This document shows positions 1-7,849 of a stretch of 64,000 nucleotides of DNA, piece after piece. Location: positions 1 to 64,000 of the forward strand of contig NZ_JADNYM010000019.1 of the NCBI RefSeq assembly GCF_015708085.1. Reading direction: 5' to 3'. Below the pieces are notes generated by a model. It was given only the letters and a program-made list of their open reading frames with translations. It had not been told where the DNA came from and made no database searches. The position numbers were made by a program, and so were the translations under genes. Every line of letters begins with the position of its first letter. Within the stretch, counting starts at the first letter, position 1. Origin of the DNA: Arthrobacter terrae. Its GTDB lineage: Bacteria; Actinomycetota; Actinomycetes; Actinomycetales; Micrococcaceae.

Positions 1-105
1 ATCGAGCTCTGCAACCACCTCACCACCACCAAAACCCGCTATCCCGGCACCAATCTCATCCTGCGTTATCAAGTCAAAGACAAAGCATCATCTCGAAAAA
101 ATTAA
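1..105 (+). CDS. C-terminal fragment of a probable transposase
   Basis: The first 34 codons are open from the window edge to a TAA stop, so this is the tail of a gene that begins outside. The ending, with a YPGTNLILRY stretch followed by a short basic tail, resembles the C-termini of putative transposases seen often in Arthrobacter and mycobacteria. That match is from memory, not a search. With only 34 residues no catalytic motif is visible. It sits at the edge of an accessory region with other mobile-element debris, which supports the idea. It could also be the tail of an unrelated gene. Confidence 0.4.
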   Translation: MELCNHLTTTKTRYPGTNLILRYQVKDKASSRKN

Positions 106-171
106 CTCGCTATATCCGGAGTCCTGAGCCTGCAGATCTCGGTCCGGGCGAAGGAACCCCTTCCGGCCGCA

Positions 172-540
172 TTGAAAGTATTGACCGCCTCCAAAGTCCC
201 GCTGGGGGTGATAGCGACGTCAAAGACGACGGGAAAATCGGCCATCGCGTTGTGGTCCGATCCTGACCTGTACTGCATCGAAATCGACGACAGAGACCGC
301 TGGGTTCACTACCGCTCCAGGCAGTCGTTGAACGTGATTCTTGCAGCAATGCAGTCTTCTGAAGGCGGACGGTTCAGAGTCAACCACGGACCCTTTAGCA
401 AAGCTATCCCCGAAGCGAAGGTACTAGCCGATCGCCTTGGCCTCCGGATCCCCAGAAAGGCTGGAATGCCTCCGGGTGTCTGCCCCGACTGCTATATGGT
501 CCTCACGCCCGCGGGCATTTGTGCAACGTGTGAGGCGTAG
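172..540 (+). CDS. Hypothetical protein with C-terminal zinc-ribbon-like motif
   Basis: This 122-residue protein is not recognised. Its last 20 residues hold two CxxC pairs (CPDC and CATC), a likely treble-clef or zinc-ribbon knuckle. The preceding 100 residues look globular, with alternating hydrophobic and charged stretches (LYCIEIDD, RDRWVHYRS). The start is uncertain: TTG at 172 has no good ribosome binding site. The frame is open back to the stop at 103-105, and no ATG or GTG lies between. It could be a truncated gene whose 5' end was lost when the adjacent transposase fragment arrived. The zinc knuckle echoes the zinc-rich protein encoded at 1659-3512. Confidence 0.55.
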   Translation: MKVLTASKVPLGVIATSKTTGKSAIALWSDPDLYCIEIDDRDRWVHYRSRQSLNVILAAMQSSEGGRFRVNHGPFSKAIPEAKVLADRLGLRIPRKAGMPPGVCPDCYMVLTPAGICATCEA

Positions 541-883
541 TCATTGGCAACTGATGCGTGGGTACATGCGGCAGCGGACTGGGACACGGCCTTAAAGGTC
601 TAGCGCCTCCCAGACGGTCCCGGCCAGGGGACATTCCGAGGGAGCCTGACAAGGTCAGAGCCCCGTGCAGCCGGTTTCCTCACGAAGATGACGGTCACCG
701 ACATGGCGACGAGCCGGCACCCGAGGCCGACGGGGTCATAGACCGGGGATGGCCGTAAATTACTGGGACTCGCTTGTGACCCACGCAACTCACGGGCGCC
801 GCCCAATGCCAAGATTCCAAAACACTAGTTCTCCCGTGGGGCGTGGAAGGAGTGTGACTCCGAGGCATTGCTAAGGTCGGTCC
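541..883. other. Intergenic region, 343 bp, no recognised feature
   Basis: Short open frames here have no coding-like composition or recognisable motif. The right end supplies a weak AAGG ribosome binding site (about 870) for the gene at 884. I see no clear terminator, RNA gene or repeat. Confidence 0.4.
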
Positions 884-1525
884 ATGAACATGATTCCCAG
901 CATCCCGCCACCAGTACAGAATCCGATCAAGTGGAAGCTACTGGAAGCTGTCGCCGCGACCGACTCGACGAACTACGCAGACCTTGTCGTAAAGGCTCCT
1001 TACGAGACCGATCGCAACTTCGCCGCGCACTATGCCTTTGCCGCCAAGCGATTGGCGGGCACCTTTGGCGGCAAGCCGCAGGATGACATGATCCTCCTCC
1101 CATTTCTTACGCTGTACCGGCAGGCATACGAGCTGGCTCTGAAGTCCTGTCTGGCTGATTTTGCCCGTTGGCGGCGGAAGTGGGTCGACGGAGGAAACCC
1201 AGATCTTGAATCCTCAGTAGTCCAAGACCGCATCCGCAATGTCCACGGCCATAACTTTCATAAGCTGTCCAGAGAACTGCGGGAACACTATGATGCCCTT
1301 GATCTTGGTGAGGAGTTCCCCACAGATCTCGCGGCGTTGATCGAGACATGGCACCTTACGGATAAACCTGGCACCAGCTTTAGGTACTCGACGGTCAATC
1401 AGCCTACGGAGGCGGCGCGCATCGATTTTCCGGTCCTGGCCGAAATGCTGGATAACGGCCTTCGGGAGCTATGGGCTGTCGAGGACTGGGTGGATGACCG
1501 TATGAGCGCGATTCCCGAGCCTTGA
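884..1525 (+). CDS. Hypothetical protein, possibly HEPN-like helical fold
   Basis: A 213-residue soluble protein that I cannot assign. It is predicted mostly helical. The pattern LYRQAYELALKSCL near residues 81-94, followed by a GHNFHKLSRELREHY segment near 122-136, resembles the paired helices of HEPN-type proteins, which are frequent in defence and toxin systems. An RX4H arrangement (R-I-R-N-V-H) precedes the second segment, but one such motif is weak evidence. The ATG at 884 has AAGG about 8 bases upstream. The gene points toward, and is convergent with, the zinc-repeat nuclease gene at 1659-3512. Function is unknown and the HEPN idea is a hypothesis. Confidence 0.6.
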   Translation: MNMIPSIPPPVQNPIKWKLLEAVAATDSTNYADLVVKAPYETDRNFAAHYAFAAKRLAGTFGGKPQDDMILLPFLTLYRQAYELALKSCLADFARWRRKWVDGGNPDLESSVVQDRIRNVHGHNFHKLSRELREHYDALDLGEEFPTDLAALIETWHLTDKPGTSFRYSTVNQPTEAARIDFPVLAEMLDNGLRELWAVEDWVDDRMSAIPEP

Positions 1526-1658
1526 GTAATCTGGGAGCCGTCACGGAGCCTAACAGCTCTGGAAACCGAGCCGCAGGCTCCAAAGCGGGCGCCAGCATTA
1601 CTCAATCCAGCAGGTCTTGGTGGGCGCCGATCCCTCCGGAACGGTTCGACTGTGCAGT

Positions 1659-3512
1659 CTAGCTCCGTTTTGATTTGCGTGGGCGCGCTCCAGGGCAGTC
1701 CTGACATACCCTTCCCCGCGACCGGGCGTTCAGCGTGTCCTGCGTGGAGTGGCCGTTAGGACATAGCCACCACACCAGTTGGTTCAGATAGGGGCGCACG
1801 TCGTGGGGTGTCAGTTCGGCGTTCAGGGTTGGGTGCCACTGCGACGCCAATTCCGGGAAGCGCGCCGCGAGCGATGTTTCTGCCCGGCGGCGTGACTTCG
1901 GGCATTCCTGACAGACCATCCCCTTGGCCCGGTCCTTCACCTTGTCCTGGGTGGCGTGACCCTCGGCGCATAGCCACCAGACGGTCAGGCCTGAGTGTGG
2001 CAACACGTCCTCCGGCGTAAGCTGACCGTTGAGTGTGGGGTGCCATTGGCCGGCCAAGTTGGGGCGGATGACGGCAAGCGACGTCGCCGGGGTGACGTAG
2101 CGCCCCGAGCACTGCCCGCAGCCCGTCCCGTCAGTCGTTCTTTGCACAATGGGCGTCAGGTACGCGTGGCCGGCGGGGCACAGCCACCATGCCGGTTTCC
2201 CTGAGTGCGCCATCACCTGGGCTGGAGTTAAATCTCCGTTCAACTGCGGGTGCCACTCGCCCGCCACCGCAGGGAACTTGTCGGCCAGCGACAGCTCCCC
2301 GTACTCTCGGAGCCGTAGGGCAGCAATGATCTGTCTTGCTTCAGTTTCCGCGACGGCAACACCGTTGAGGATGTATCTCCGTGCAGACTCTGCCGCCTCG
2401 TTCTCGATAAGACCACCTTCCAGCATCTCTTCGAGTGCTGCCGACGCGACGTCGTGGCCTGTAGGCGCGCGCCGCACCAGCGCGTCCTGAGGCGAAAGAG
2501 CCTCCAGCGGGTGCTCGCGTACCCGTATGACGCTGTATCCAAGCTCCTGTAGCTGGTCGGTCTTCTCCCGGTCCCTGTCTTCCTTGCCTTTGTGCCAGTA
2601 CGAGCCGTCGAATTCGATTGCGATGGTGCCGACAATGACATCCACCCGAATCTTCACCCCGCCGGCTGTTGCGATCCTCCAGTCGTGCTGGACCGGAGCC
2701 AGGTGCTCGCCGAGGACAGCCTTGAGTTCTGCGTACAAGCCGATCTCGAGCTCGGACAGGCCCACCAGCTTGCACTTCTCGCAGGCAGCACCGCAGGACC
2801 GCTTGAACACCATCGCCCGCCACTCGTGGCCGCTGCTGCACAGCCACCACACGTTGCTTCTGGCCCCCGACGTCACCTGGCCGGGTGTGACGTCATCGTT
2901 CCTCGTCGGATGCCACTCCTTGGCCAGGTCGGGAAAGCGCGTGGCGAGATCGTTGCCGTAGCCGACCTTCTGGTTAGCGCAGTAGGGGCACCCGGAGCGG
3001 ATCTTGTTGGTGCGGTTCGCCACCACAGCTTCCCATGGATGGCCACATGCACCCAGCCACCATGCTTTCGAATTGGAGCGAGGCGCGACCTGGTCGGGGG
3101 TCCGGTCGTCGTTCAAATAGGGGTGCCAGGTGGCCGCGACCTCCGGGAACTGGCTCGCCAAATCGTTGCCGTAGCCAACTTTGCGGTTCCCGCAATACGG
3201 GCACCCGCAGCCGATAGTGCGGCTATGGATGGTCGCTTCCCAAGGATGACCGCAGACGCCAAGCCACCAGATTTTCTGCGACGATCCCGCTGACACTGCG
3301 TCAGGTGTGAGATCCCCGTTTAATGTGGGATGCCACTCGTTGGCCAGCGCGGGAAAGGATTGGTCAAGACTGATCTCGGGGGCTGAACGTCGCTTCCTCC
3401 CGGCCAGTTCCACATGGCCGTTCTTCATGAAGCGTTGGTAGTGCTTGCGACACATGCCCCGGTTTAGAACTTCTGCCGGGCCACAGCCCTCTACACTGCA
3501 GTACTTTTCCAC
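1659..3512 (-). CDS. DUF4379 zinc-repeat protein with central Vsr-like PD-(D/E)XK nuclease
   Basis: The 617-residue protein opens with a small Cys/His knuckle (C5, C10, C21, H24). It then has three repeats of about 70 residues (48-116, 117-187, 188-250), each with an F-x-LA-x-x-WHP start, an N-x-D-x-TP turn, a WWL-x-x-GH core and a C-terminal Cys pair. Residues 255-345 form a nuclease-like core: R289-V-D291, E300-F-D302, then SYWH, an acidic-basic helix, and V-I-R-V-R-E. This matches Vsr/DUF559-type PD-(D/E)XK endonucleases. Three more repeats follow (407-478, 479-547, 548-610). The start is GTG with GGAG eight bases upstream. DUF4379 repeats are known zinc-binding modules of unknown function, often in phage or mobile contexts. 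I infer a DNA-targeting nuclease, possibly defensive. The partner and target are unknown. Confidence 0.85.
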   Translation of the reverse strand: MEKYCSVEGCGPAEVLNRGMCRKHYQRFMKNGHVELAGRKRRSAPEISLDQSFPALANEWHPTLNGDLTPDAVSAGSSQKIWWLGVCGHPWEATIHSRTIGCGCPYCGNRKVGYGNDLASQFPEVAATWHPYLNDDRTPDQVAPRSNSKAWWLGACGHPWEAVVANRTNKIRSGCPYCANQKVGYGNDLATRFPDLAKEWHPTRNDDVTPGQVTSGARSNVWWLCSSGHEWRAMVFKRSCGAACEKCKLVGLSELEIGLYAELKAVLGEHLAPVQHDWRIATAGGVKIRVDVIVGTIAIEFDGSYWHKGKEDRDREKTDQLQELGYSVIRVREHPLEALSPQDALVRRAPTGHDVASAALEEMLEGGLIENEAAESARRYILNGVAVAETEARQIIAALRLREYGELSLADKFPAVAGEWHPQLNGDLTPAQVMAHSGKPAWWLCPAGHAYLTPIVQRTTDGTGCGQCSGRYVTPATSLAVIRPNLAGQWHPTLNGQLTPEDVLPHSGLTVWWLCAEGHATQDKVKDRAKGMVCQECPKSRRRAETSLAARFPELASQWHPTLNAELTPHDVRPYLNQLVWWLCPNGHSTQDTLNARSRGRVCQDCPGARPRKSKRS

Positions 3513-3599
3513 TGTTCTCCATCCTTGGAAGGCCTGCCACGGCGCTTTCCTGTCGCGATCGACGCGTTGGCTGATGGTGAGCGTAGCGCAACTTTTTGG

Positions 3600-3680
3600 T
3601 TAAGAAAAGTCACAAAGTATATATACGTTGGATAATCATGTGTATAATACGCACCCAAGTTACGATGCGCAACCCAAGTT
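3600..3680 (+). promoter_or_regulatory. AT-rich promoter region with 9-bp direct repeats
   Basis: An AT-rich patch in otherwise GC-rich DNA holds the palindrome GTATATATAC (3617-3626) and a perfect TATAAT hexamer (3643-3648). Downstream are two copies of ACCCAAGTT (3653-3661 and 3672-3680), 19 bp apart, each preceded by GCA or GC. A -10 box with same-face repeats just downstream suggests a repressed promoter reading toward the gene at 3856. No convincing -35 box was found at 16-18 bp. Confidence 0.45.
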
Positions 3681-3692
3681 GAGACAACAAAG

Positions 3693-3709
3693 GGCTCGCC
3701 AATTAGGTC
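3693..3709 (+). repeat. Left copy of 17-bp direct repeat flanking a two-gene unit
   Basis: GGCTCGCCAATTAGGTC occurs here and recurs with one change (T to C) at 4734-4750, about 1.04 kb away. The two copies bracket exactly the genes at 3856-4248 and 4252-4734. They could be insertion or recombination scars, or chance similarity. Confidence 0.4.
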
Positions 3710-3855
3710 TGCCTACATTCACTACGTCGGGTGAAACGGTGATGATGATGCGTGCGGGCAGCAGCGCCGATGGGCTTTGACGCACCCGTTGTGAAAGGCC
3801 AGAGACGATGATTGCGGGGATGGAAGGACCGCGGCACGGGCCACCTTGAAGCGCC

Positions 3856-4248
3856 ATGAAGAAAGAGAACGGCATGGACGTGATGGCCAGGTTGACACCG
3901 ACGGCACCGGCTGAGCCGGTGATAACTTCGTCGGTCGTAGTTGCTGAGCCGCCGGAACCTCAGCCCACACCCGACGAGGCGCCCGCGTTTGTCTACAACC
4001 CCGGAAAGCTGACGGAGCCCCGCCGGCTGTCCGTCAACTTTCGGGACGCGACCAAGATCGGATACCTGGACCTAGCCACGATGGCAGCCGTTCCCGCGTC
4101 TTCGGCCGCCGGACTACTTAATCCCGACCCTATGATCAGCGAGTTCGAAACGAAAGTGAATCTGTGGGTATCATCGGGACGACAGCGGTTCCGGCGGAAA
4201 TCGACAGCACCGGTGCGGTCCGCGTTGCGGACGTACAGAAAAAGGTAG
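3856..4248 (+). CDS. Hypothetical protein with disordered Pro-rich N-terminus
   Basis: A 130-residue unrecognised protein. Residues 10-45 are rich in Pro, Ala, Thr, Glu and Val and probably disordered. Residues 46-100 look more ordered. The basic tail (Arg/Lys-rich, 118-130) is odd. In the -1 frame, coherent sequence beginning near 4158 (VGIIGTTAVPAEIDSTGAV and onward) continues to a TAG at 4299-4301, so a 3' frameshift or programmed slip is possible. Start choice is uncertain: ATG 3856 lacks a ribosome binding site, while ATG 3874 has AAAGAGA upstream. The gene is separated from the next one by 3 bp and is probably co-transcribed with it. Confidence 0.5.
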   Translation: MKKENGMDVMARLTPTAPAEPVITSSVVVAEPPEPQPTPDEAPAFVYNPGKLTEPRRLSVNFRDATKIGYLDLATMAAVPASSAAGLLNPDPMISEFETKVNLWVSSGRQRFRRKSTAPVRSALRTYRKR

Positions 4249-4251
4249 AGC

Positions 4252-4734
4252 GTGAACAGTCAGTCTCCCGGCGAGAACGAAAGCAAAAGCCTCACTCTTA
4301 GGCTTGTCCTTCCCGTGGCACATCACCTGATGGAAGGGGCAGGCAAGCTGAACGAGGCAACGCAGAGCACGCTCCTGCTGGGCGCCAAGAACCTCGCCGT
4401 CGACGGGTCCGGCGTGAGGATCTCCAAGCACTGGGGCATCGCCGCTGAGAACGCGGCAAGGGCCTGGTGGGGGAACGGTCCGCTGCGCAACGGCGGGCGC
4501 GGAATTCAGGGCGGAAACGCCAAGCTTGAGCTGATCGGGAACATCGTCGCCGTCACCGCTCTTGCCGCAGTCGTCGTTCCCCCGCTGGTTCTCGACATAC
4601 AGACCGCATTGGCGAAAAGGGCTCTCAAGAACACCTGTGAGGGCTGCCAGGAAGCGCTTCCCAGTACCCCGGTTGAAGGGGAGCCCGACGGTAGGACCGC
4701 CTGCCCCCACTGCGGAAACGGAAGCGCCGACTAG
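4252..4734 (+). CDS. Hypothetical protein with one membrane segment and C-terminal zinc ribbon
   Basis: A 160-residue protein of unknown function that starts at GTG, with AAAGG about eight bases before it, 3 bp after the upstream stop. Residues about 82-104 form a hydrophobic span (LIGNIVAVTALAAVVVPPLV) that could cross the membrane. The C-terminus holds CEGC near 125 and CPHC near 152, a plausible zinc-ribbon pair. The stop codon TAG overlaps the right 17-bp repeat by one base. The pairing with the upstream gene inside flanking repeats suggests a small cassette. No family was recognised. Confidence 0.55.
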   Translation: MNSQSPGENESKSLTLRLVLPVAHHLMEGAGKLNEATQSTLLLGAKNLAVDGSGVRISKHWGIAAENAARAWWGNGPLRNGGRGIQGGNAKLELIGNIVAVTALAAVVVPPLVLDIQTALAKRALKNTCEGCQEALPSTPVEGEPDGRTACPHCGNGSAD

Positions 4735-4750
4735 GCTCGCCAACTAGGTC
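4734..4750 (+). repeat. Right copy of 17-bp direct repeat
   Basis: GGCTCGCCAACTAGGTC matches the left copy at 3693-3709 in 16 of 17 positions and has the same orientation. It begins at the last base of the stop codon of the upstream gene. Confidence 0.4.
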
Positions 4751-5003
4751 GGTGAGCTGACCTGGGCGGTAGTTCACCAAAACCGCAGAATCACGGTGGT
4801 CCGCATCTGGCGCTTTTCGCCAGGTAATGATGAGTCTCACAGGAGTGCCGGCTGTGGGACAGATAGGTGGTGGTTGCGCCCTCGCAGTTTCGCGGGCGTA
4901 ACCGCTGTACTTGCGGATCTCCTTTGCGAGGTTGGCGGCGGCGTTGATGGCCTGGAGTGCCTTACCGGCAGTGGGCATGCCGTAGTCAGCTGTGGGGCTG
5001 GAA

Positions 5004-5387
5004 TTATTGGCGCTTCCTGCGGCTGCGGGAGATCAGTACGGCCGCGGCGGCAACACCCGCGGCCACAAAGAGGGCCAGTACACGAACGTCAGATCGCAAA
5101 AGTCTTTGTCCGCTCCTGTGGGATTCAGCGACCACTTCCCGTCCGGCAGATCCGAGAGCATCAACCACGTTATGCTTCCCGGCTTCAATTCGTTCCCCAA
5201 CCCGGGACTTGAGTTCTTCGGTCTTTTTTTCGGCCTGGGCCTTGACATCGAATTTCCCGGTCAGGGCCTCGATCGTTTCCTCGAGCTCTTCCCGCGTGTT
5301 CTCGATGTCGCTGTGAATCTGCGACACTGCGTCGTCCTGGCCGGGCCCGGAGGAATCGGGTCCTGAAGACGAAGTCGACATGCTCAT
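5004..5387 (-). CDS. DUF3618 domain membrane-anchored protein
   Basis: The 127-residue protein has a disordered Ser/Gly/Asp N-terminus (1-20). A charged segment follows with the IHSDIENTREELEETIEAL signature (24-42) typical of DUF3618, then an amphipathic stretch, a single transmembrane helix near 103-119 and a basic tail (RSRRKRQ). DUF3618 proteins are small actinobacterial envelope-associated proteins of unknown function, usually next to a phage-holin-like membrane protein as here. Its start overlaps the end of the upstream gene by 4 bp, so the two are likely translated together. Confidence 0.85.
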   Translation of the reverse strand: MSMSTSSSGPDSSGPGQDDAVSQIHSDIENTREELEETIEALTGKFDVKAQAEKKTEELKSRVGERIEAGKHNVVDALGSAGREVVAESHRSGQRLLRSDVRVLALFVAAGVAAAAVLISRSRRKRQ

Positions 5388-6025
5388 GGCTGACCGTGCT
5401 CCTTTACCGCGTTGACGTCGTCTTTTAGGCTTTCAACGGTACGCTCGGGAACCAGAGGAGCGGCAGCTGCGATTTCCTTCCGGCCTTTGAGCGCCGCCGC
5501 CCCGGCCGCTGTCGAAAGCACTACGGAAACAATCAGGGCGCTGAGCCAAGAGGGCACCACGCGGGCGAGAAGTAGGATCACCGAGGTGAGCGCTGCAGCT
5601 GCTCCCAAAAACCCCAGGAGGCCCGCGCCGCCCAAAAAGCCGAGTCCCAGACCTGCGCGCTTGATTTTGTCGGTGAGCTCCGTTTGAGCCAACCGCAGTT
5701 CATCCCGGAGCAGATGCGAGGACTGTTCGGAGAGCCTGGCGACGAGTTCAGCAACAGTGGGCTCATCCGAGGAGTGCAGGTCGCCGGTCGTATCCATCAG
5801 ACTCATCCGGATCACGACGACGGAGGTGAGGGTGGTTATCGCGAGGTGCTGGCGAAGCAGCGCAGAGTATTGGCCGTGCCGGTGCATCCTGATTGCGGCA
5901 AGATGTTCCGAGACTTGTGCGGGCATGTTCCGCACCGTCTGAGCAGCCCTGAAATCTTTTTCCCTCGCCAGTGGTATTTTTCGGATACCGGCGGCAAATC
6001 CACGGGCAAATGCGATCGCCTTCAT
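5384..6025 (-). CDS. Actinobacterial phage-holin-superfamily (holin-3_6 type) membrane protein, with extra N-terminus
   Basis: Residues 74-213 form the recognisable unit: an acidic leader (DTTGDLHSSDEPTVAELV), an amphipathic helix (LSEQSSHLLRDELRLAQTEL), then two hydrophobic hairpin helices (about 126-150 and 157-180) as in the Phage_holin_3_6 family. The family is chromosomal in Actinobacteria and is not evidence of a prophage. Residues 1-73 are not part of that family. Their beginning, MKAIAFARGFAAG, has a GGAG site upstream and resembles the start of small YtxH-like proteins that often precede this gene. I suspect a decayed upstream gene fused in frame. The native holin-like start is probably ATG 5806. 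Confidence 0.7.
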   Translation of the reverse strand: MKAIAFARGFAAGIRKIPLAREKDFRAAQTVRNMPAQVSEHLAAIRMHRHGQYSALLRQHLAITTLTSVVVIRMSLMDTTGDLHSSDEPTVAELVARLSEQSSHLLRDELRLAQTELTDKIKRAGLGLGFLGGAGLLGFLGAAAALTSVILLLARVVPSWLSALIVSVVLSTAAGAAALKGRKEIAAAAPLVPERTVESLKDDVNAVKEHGQP

Positions 6026-6225
6026 GAGAACGCTCCAATCGATGGCGCAGGAACTATGTACTCAGACTACGCTTTAGCCACGCGGCTGCGCCGCCCTATC
6101 GATCCGAAGATTTCCTCACCCGCAGGAGCACCGCCGCCGCATGACAGTGAGCCCTTGAAGTTCCGGCCGAGAGCGCGTAGAAGCGAACTGCCGGACCGGC
6201 GTGCAAATCACCTGGGAGAAACTTC

Positions 6226-6996
6226 ATGGCCGAAACTGTCCACTCCACCGACGGAACCACTATTGTCTACGAAACAGCCGGAAGCGGTCCGCCGCTCATT
6301 CTGGTCGGCGGGGCCCTGAATACCCGTCAGTCCCCCGGGGGCCTGGTGCCACTGCTCGCGGCAGATTTTACTGTCGTCGTCTACGACCGCCGTGGCCGCG
6401 GTGAGAGTACGGATATGCCGCCGTACGCCGTCGAGCGCGAGATCGAGGATTTGAGCGCACTGGTGGCAGCTGTTGGCGGGTCCGCGGGGGTGTACGGCCA
6501 TTCATCCGGGGGCATCCTGGCTCTTGAGGCGGCGGCCGCGGGGGTGGGGATCAGCAGACTGGCCGTGTATGAGCCGCCCTATTTCACGACCGAGGGAGGG
6601 GACGAGCCGTGGCAGATCTTTGTTGACAAGGTACAGGCGCTGGTGGACGAGGGCAACGCGGATCTGGCAGTGGAAAAATTCATCCGGCACACGGGCACAG
6701 ACTTCGATGCGGGAATGAAGCAATCGCCTTGGTGGCCGGCGCTGGTGGCTTTGGCGTCGACCTTGCGGTACGACCTGACGCTCACCGGGGACAGTGTTGT
6801 TCCGGTGCAGCGGCTGGGCCGCATTTCCGCCCCGACTTTGGCCTTGTACGGCGGTGCGAGCGCCGCATGGGCACAGGCTTCTGCATCGGCAGTGGCTACG
6901 GCGGTCCAGAACGGCAGGCAGGACGTCATTGACGGTCAGCAACATGCGGTGGCACCGGAGATGGTGGCACCGGCGCTGGTGGAATACTTGCGCTGA
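6226..6996 (+). CDS. Alpha/beta hydrolase
   Basis: A 256-residue alpha/beta hydrolase. The N-terminal strands lead to an oxyanion segment (LILVGGALN, 24-32) and a DRRGRGES motif (54-61). The nucleophile elbow G-H-S-S-G is at 91-95 (Ser93), and a C-terminal His near 240 is the likely catalytic base. It resembles small lipase or esterase-like hydrolases that act on unknown esters or lactones in the cytoplasm. ATG 6226 has a strong GGGAGAAA site. It is a single-gene unit followed by a strong hairpin. The substrate cannot be told from sequence. Confidence 0.9.
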   Translation: MAETVHSTDGTTIVYETAGSGPPLILVGGALNTRQSPGGLVPLLAADFTVVVYDRRGRGESTDMPPYAVEREIEDLSALVAAVGGSAGVYGHSSGGILALEAAAAGVGISRLAVYEPPYFTTEGGDEPWQIFVDKVQALVDEGNADLAVEKFIRHTGTDFDAGMKQSPWWPALVALASTLRYDLTLTGDSVVPVQRLGRISAPTLALYGGASAAWAQASASAVATAVQNGRQDVIDGQQHAVAPEMVAPALVEYLR

Positions 6997-7038
6997 CACG
7001 CGCGGATAAGCTGGGAACACCCGACGGCGGCAACGAAG

Positions 7039-7073
7039 CCGGTGGTCCGCGGCAACCAGCCGCGGACCACCGG
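7039..7073. terminator. Strong hairpin, probable terminator
   Basis: A perfect 15-bp inverted repeat (CCGGTGGTCCGCGGC with its complement) surrounds a 5-base loop, AACCA. It lies between the hydrolase stop and the end of the converging alcohol dehydrogenase pseudogene, so it could serve both strands. No clear T-tract follows. Confidence 0.7.
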
Positions 7074-7100
7074 TCAGTCTGGTGACGGCGTACGACCATA

Positions 7101-7650
7101 TTAAGGCTCGAGCACGACCTTGATACATCCGTCCTGCTTTTTTTGGAACGTTTCGTACAACTCGGGCCCTCGTGAGAGGGGAGCGGTATGGGTCACGAGG
7201 TCGTCGAGTCCCAGTGGGTAGGCGGCATCCTCGGTGAAGGGGAGAAGCTTTTCTGTCCAGCTCCGGACGTTGCACTGCCGCTCGCGTCATTGAATCTGCT
7301 TATCGAGCATCTCCACCAGCGGCATCAAGGTAGCCGCGCCGGCGTATACACCGCTCAGTGAGATCGTTCCGCCGCGGCGAACCGCAGAGATGGCGTTGTG
7401 CAGGACCCAGGTCGGATCTACCGATATCGTTTCCATGGCCTTCTGCGCCACATTGTCGGGCAGCAGGCCGGTTGCTGTCTGCATCACCTTTGCCCCGGCC
7501 GTTCCGTGGGCTTCCATGCCAACGGCATCAAGAATCGAATCCGGCCCGCGGTGGGTCATCTCCTGCAGTTCTGCAGCCACGTCGCTGGAGAAGTCCAAGA
7601 CCTCGATGCCGTGCCGGGCAGCCATGTCCCGACGCTCAGCCACGGGGATC
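7101..7650 (-). pseudogene. Truncated zinc-type alcohol/formaldehyde dehydrogenase
   Basis: The readable part begins around ERRDMAARHGIEVLDF and continues through the MDR-family coenzyme-binding half (DAVGMEAHG, AISAVRRGGTISLSGVYAG). An in-frame TGA at 7287-7289 falls after DKQIQ. Beyond it the frame continues with the expected C-terminus (NVRSWTEKLLP to KVVLEP) and stops at 7101-7103. The catalytic N-terminal half is missing. Upstream of about 7645 the reading changes to a transposase remnant. The intact relatives are glutathione-independent FdhA-like zinc alcohol dehydrogenases of about 380 residues. The gene is therefore dead: 5' truncated and carrying a nonsense codon. Confidence 0.85.
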
Positions 7651-7816
7651 AAAGCGCACGGGCCGGTCGTCCCATGCGCTTTTGCTTTTATGGGTGGCGA
7701 TCTGGTCCTTCGGGTAGGGCATGGCGCCCTTGAACCTCTTCTTCGCAACAGGGCTCGGTTGGTCAGGGATGAATACGCCTTGTCGTTCATGATCGCTGGC
7801 GCATTGCCTCGGATGG
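7640..7816 (-). mobile_element. IS5-type transposase C-terminal remnant
   Basis: On the minus strand, NDKAYSSLTNRALLRRRG followed in a shifted frame by KGAMPYPKDQIATHKSKS and DRPVRFDPRG matches the region around the conserved DKAYSSR...R..LR.RGI..VIP motif of IS5/IS427-type DDE transposases. The frame shifts and abrupt ends show that it is a remnant. Its 3' end abuts the alcohol dehydrogenase fragment, so insertion or deletion by this element probably removed the front of that gene. Inverted repeats were not identified. Confidence 0.6.
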
Positions 7817-7849
7817 TAGTGGTGGTCTGCGTTGGCGCAGAGCCGCCGG

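Noticed and set aside
600-812. Minus-strand frame in the 541-883 interval
   Set aside because: It is Arg/Pro-rich with no ribosome site, motif or family pattern.
4857-4978. Small minus-strand frame beginning MPTAGKALQAINAAANLAKE
   Set aside because: The first 40 codons have coding-like bias, but the frame soon runs antisense through a neighbour and no family was recognised. It may be a relic fragment.
5004-6025. Holin-like gene as evidence of a prophage
   Set aside because: This family is chromosomal in Actinobacteria and sits with DUF3618 here. No phage structural, integrase or lysin genes are nearby.
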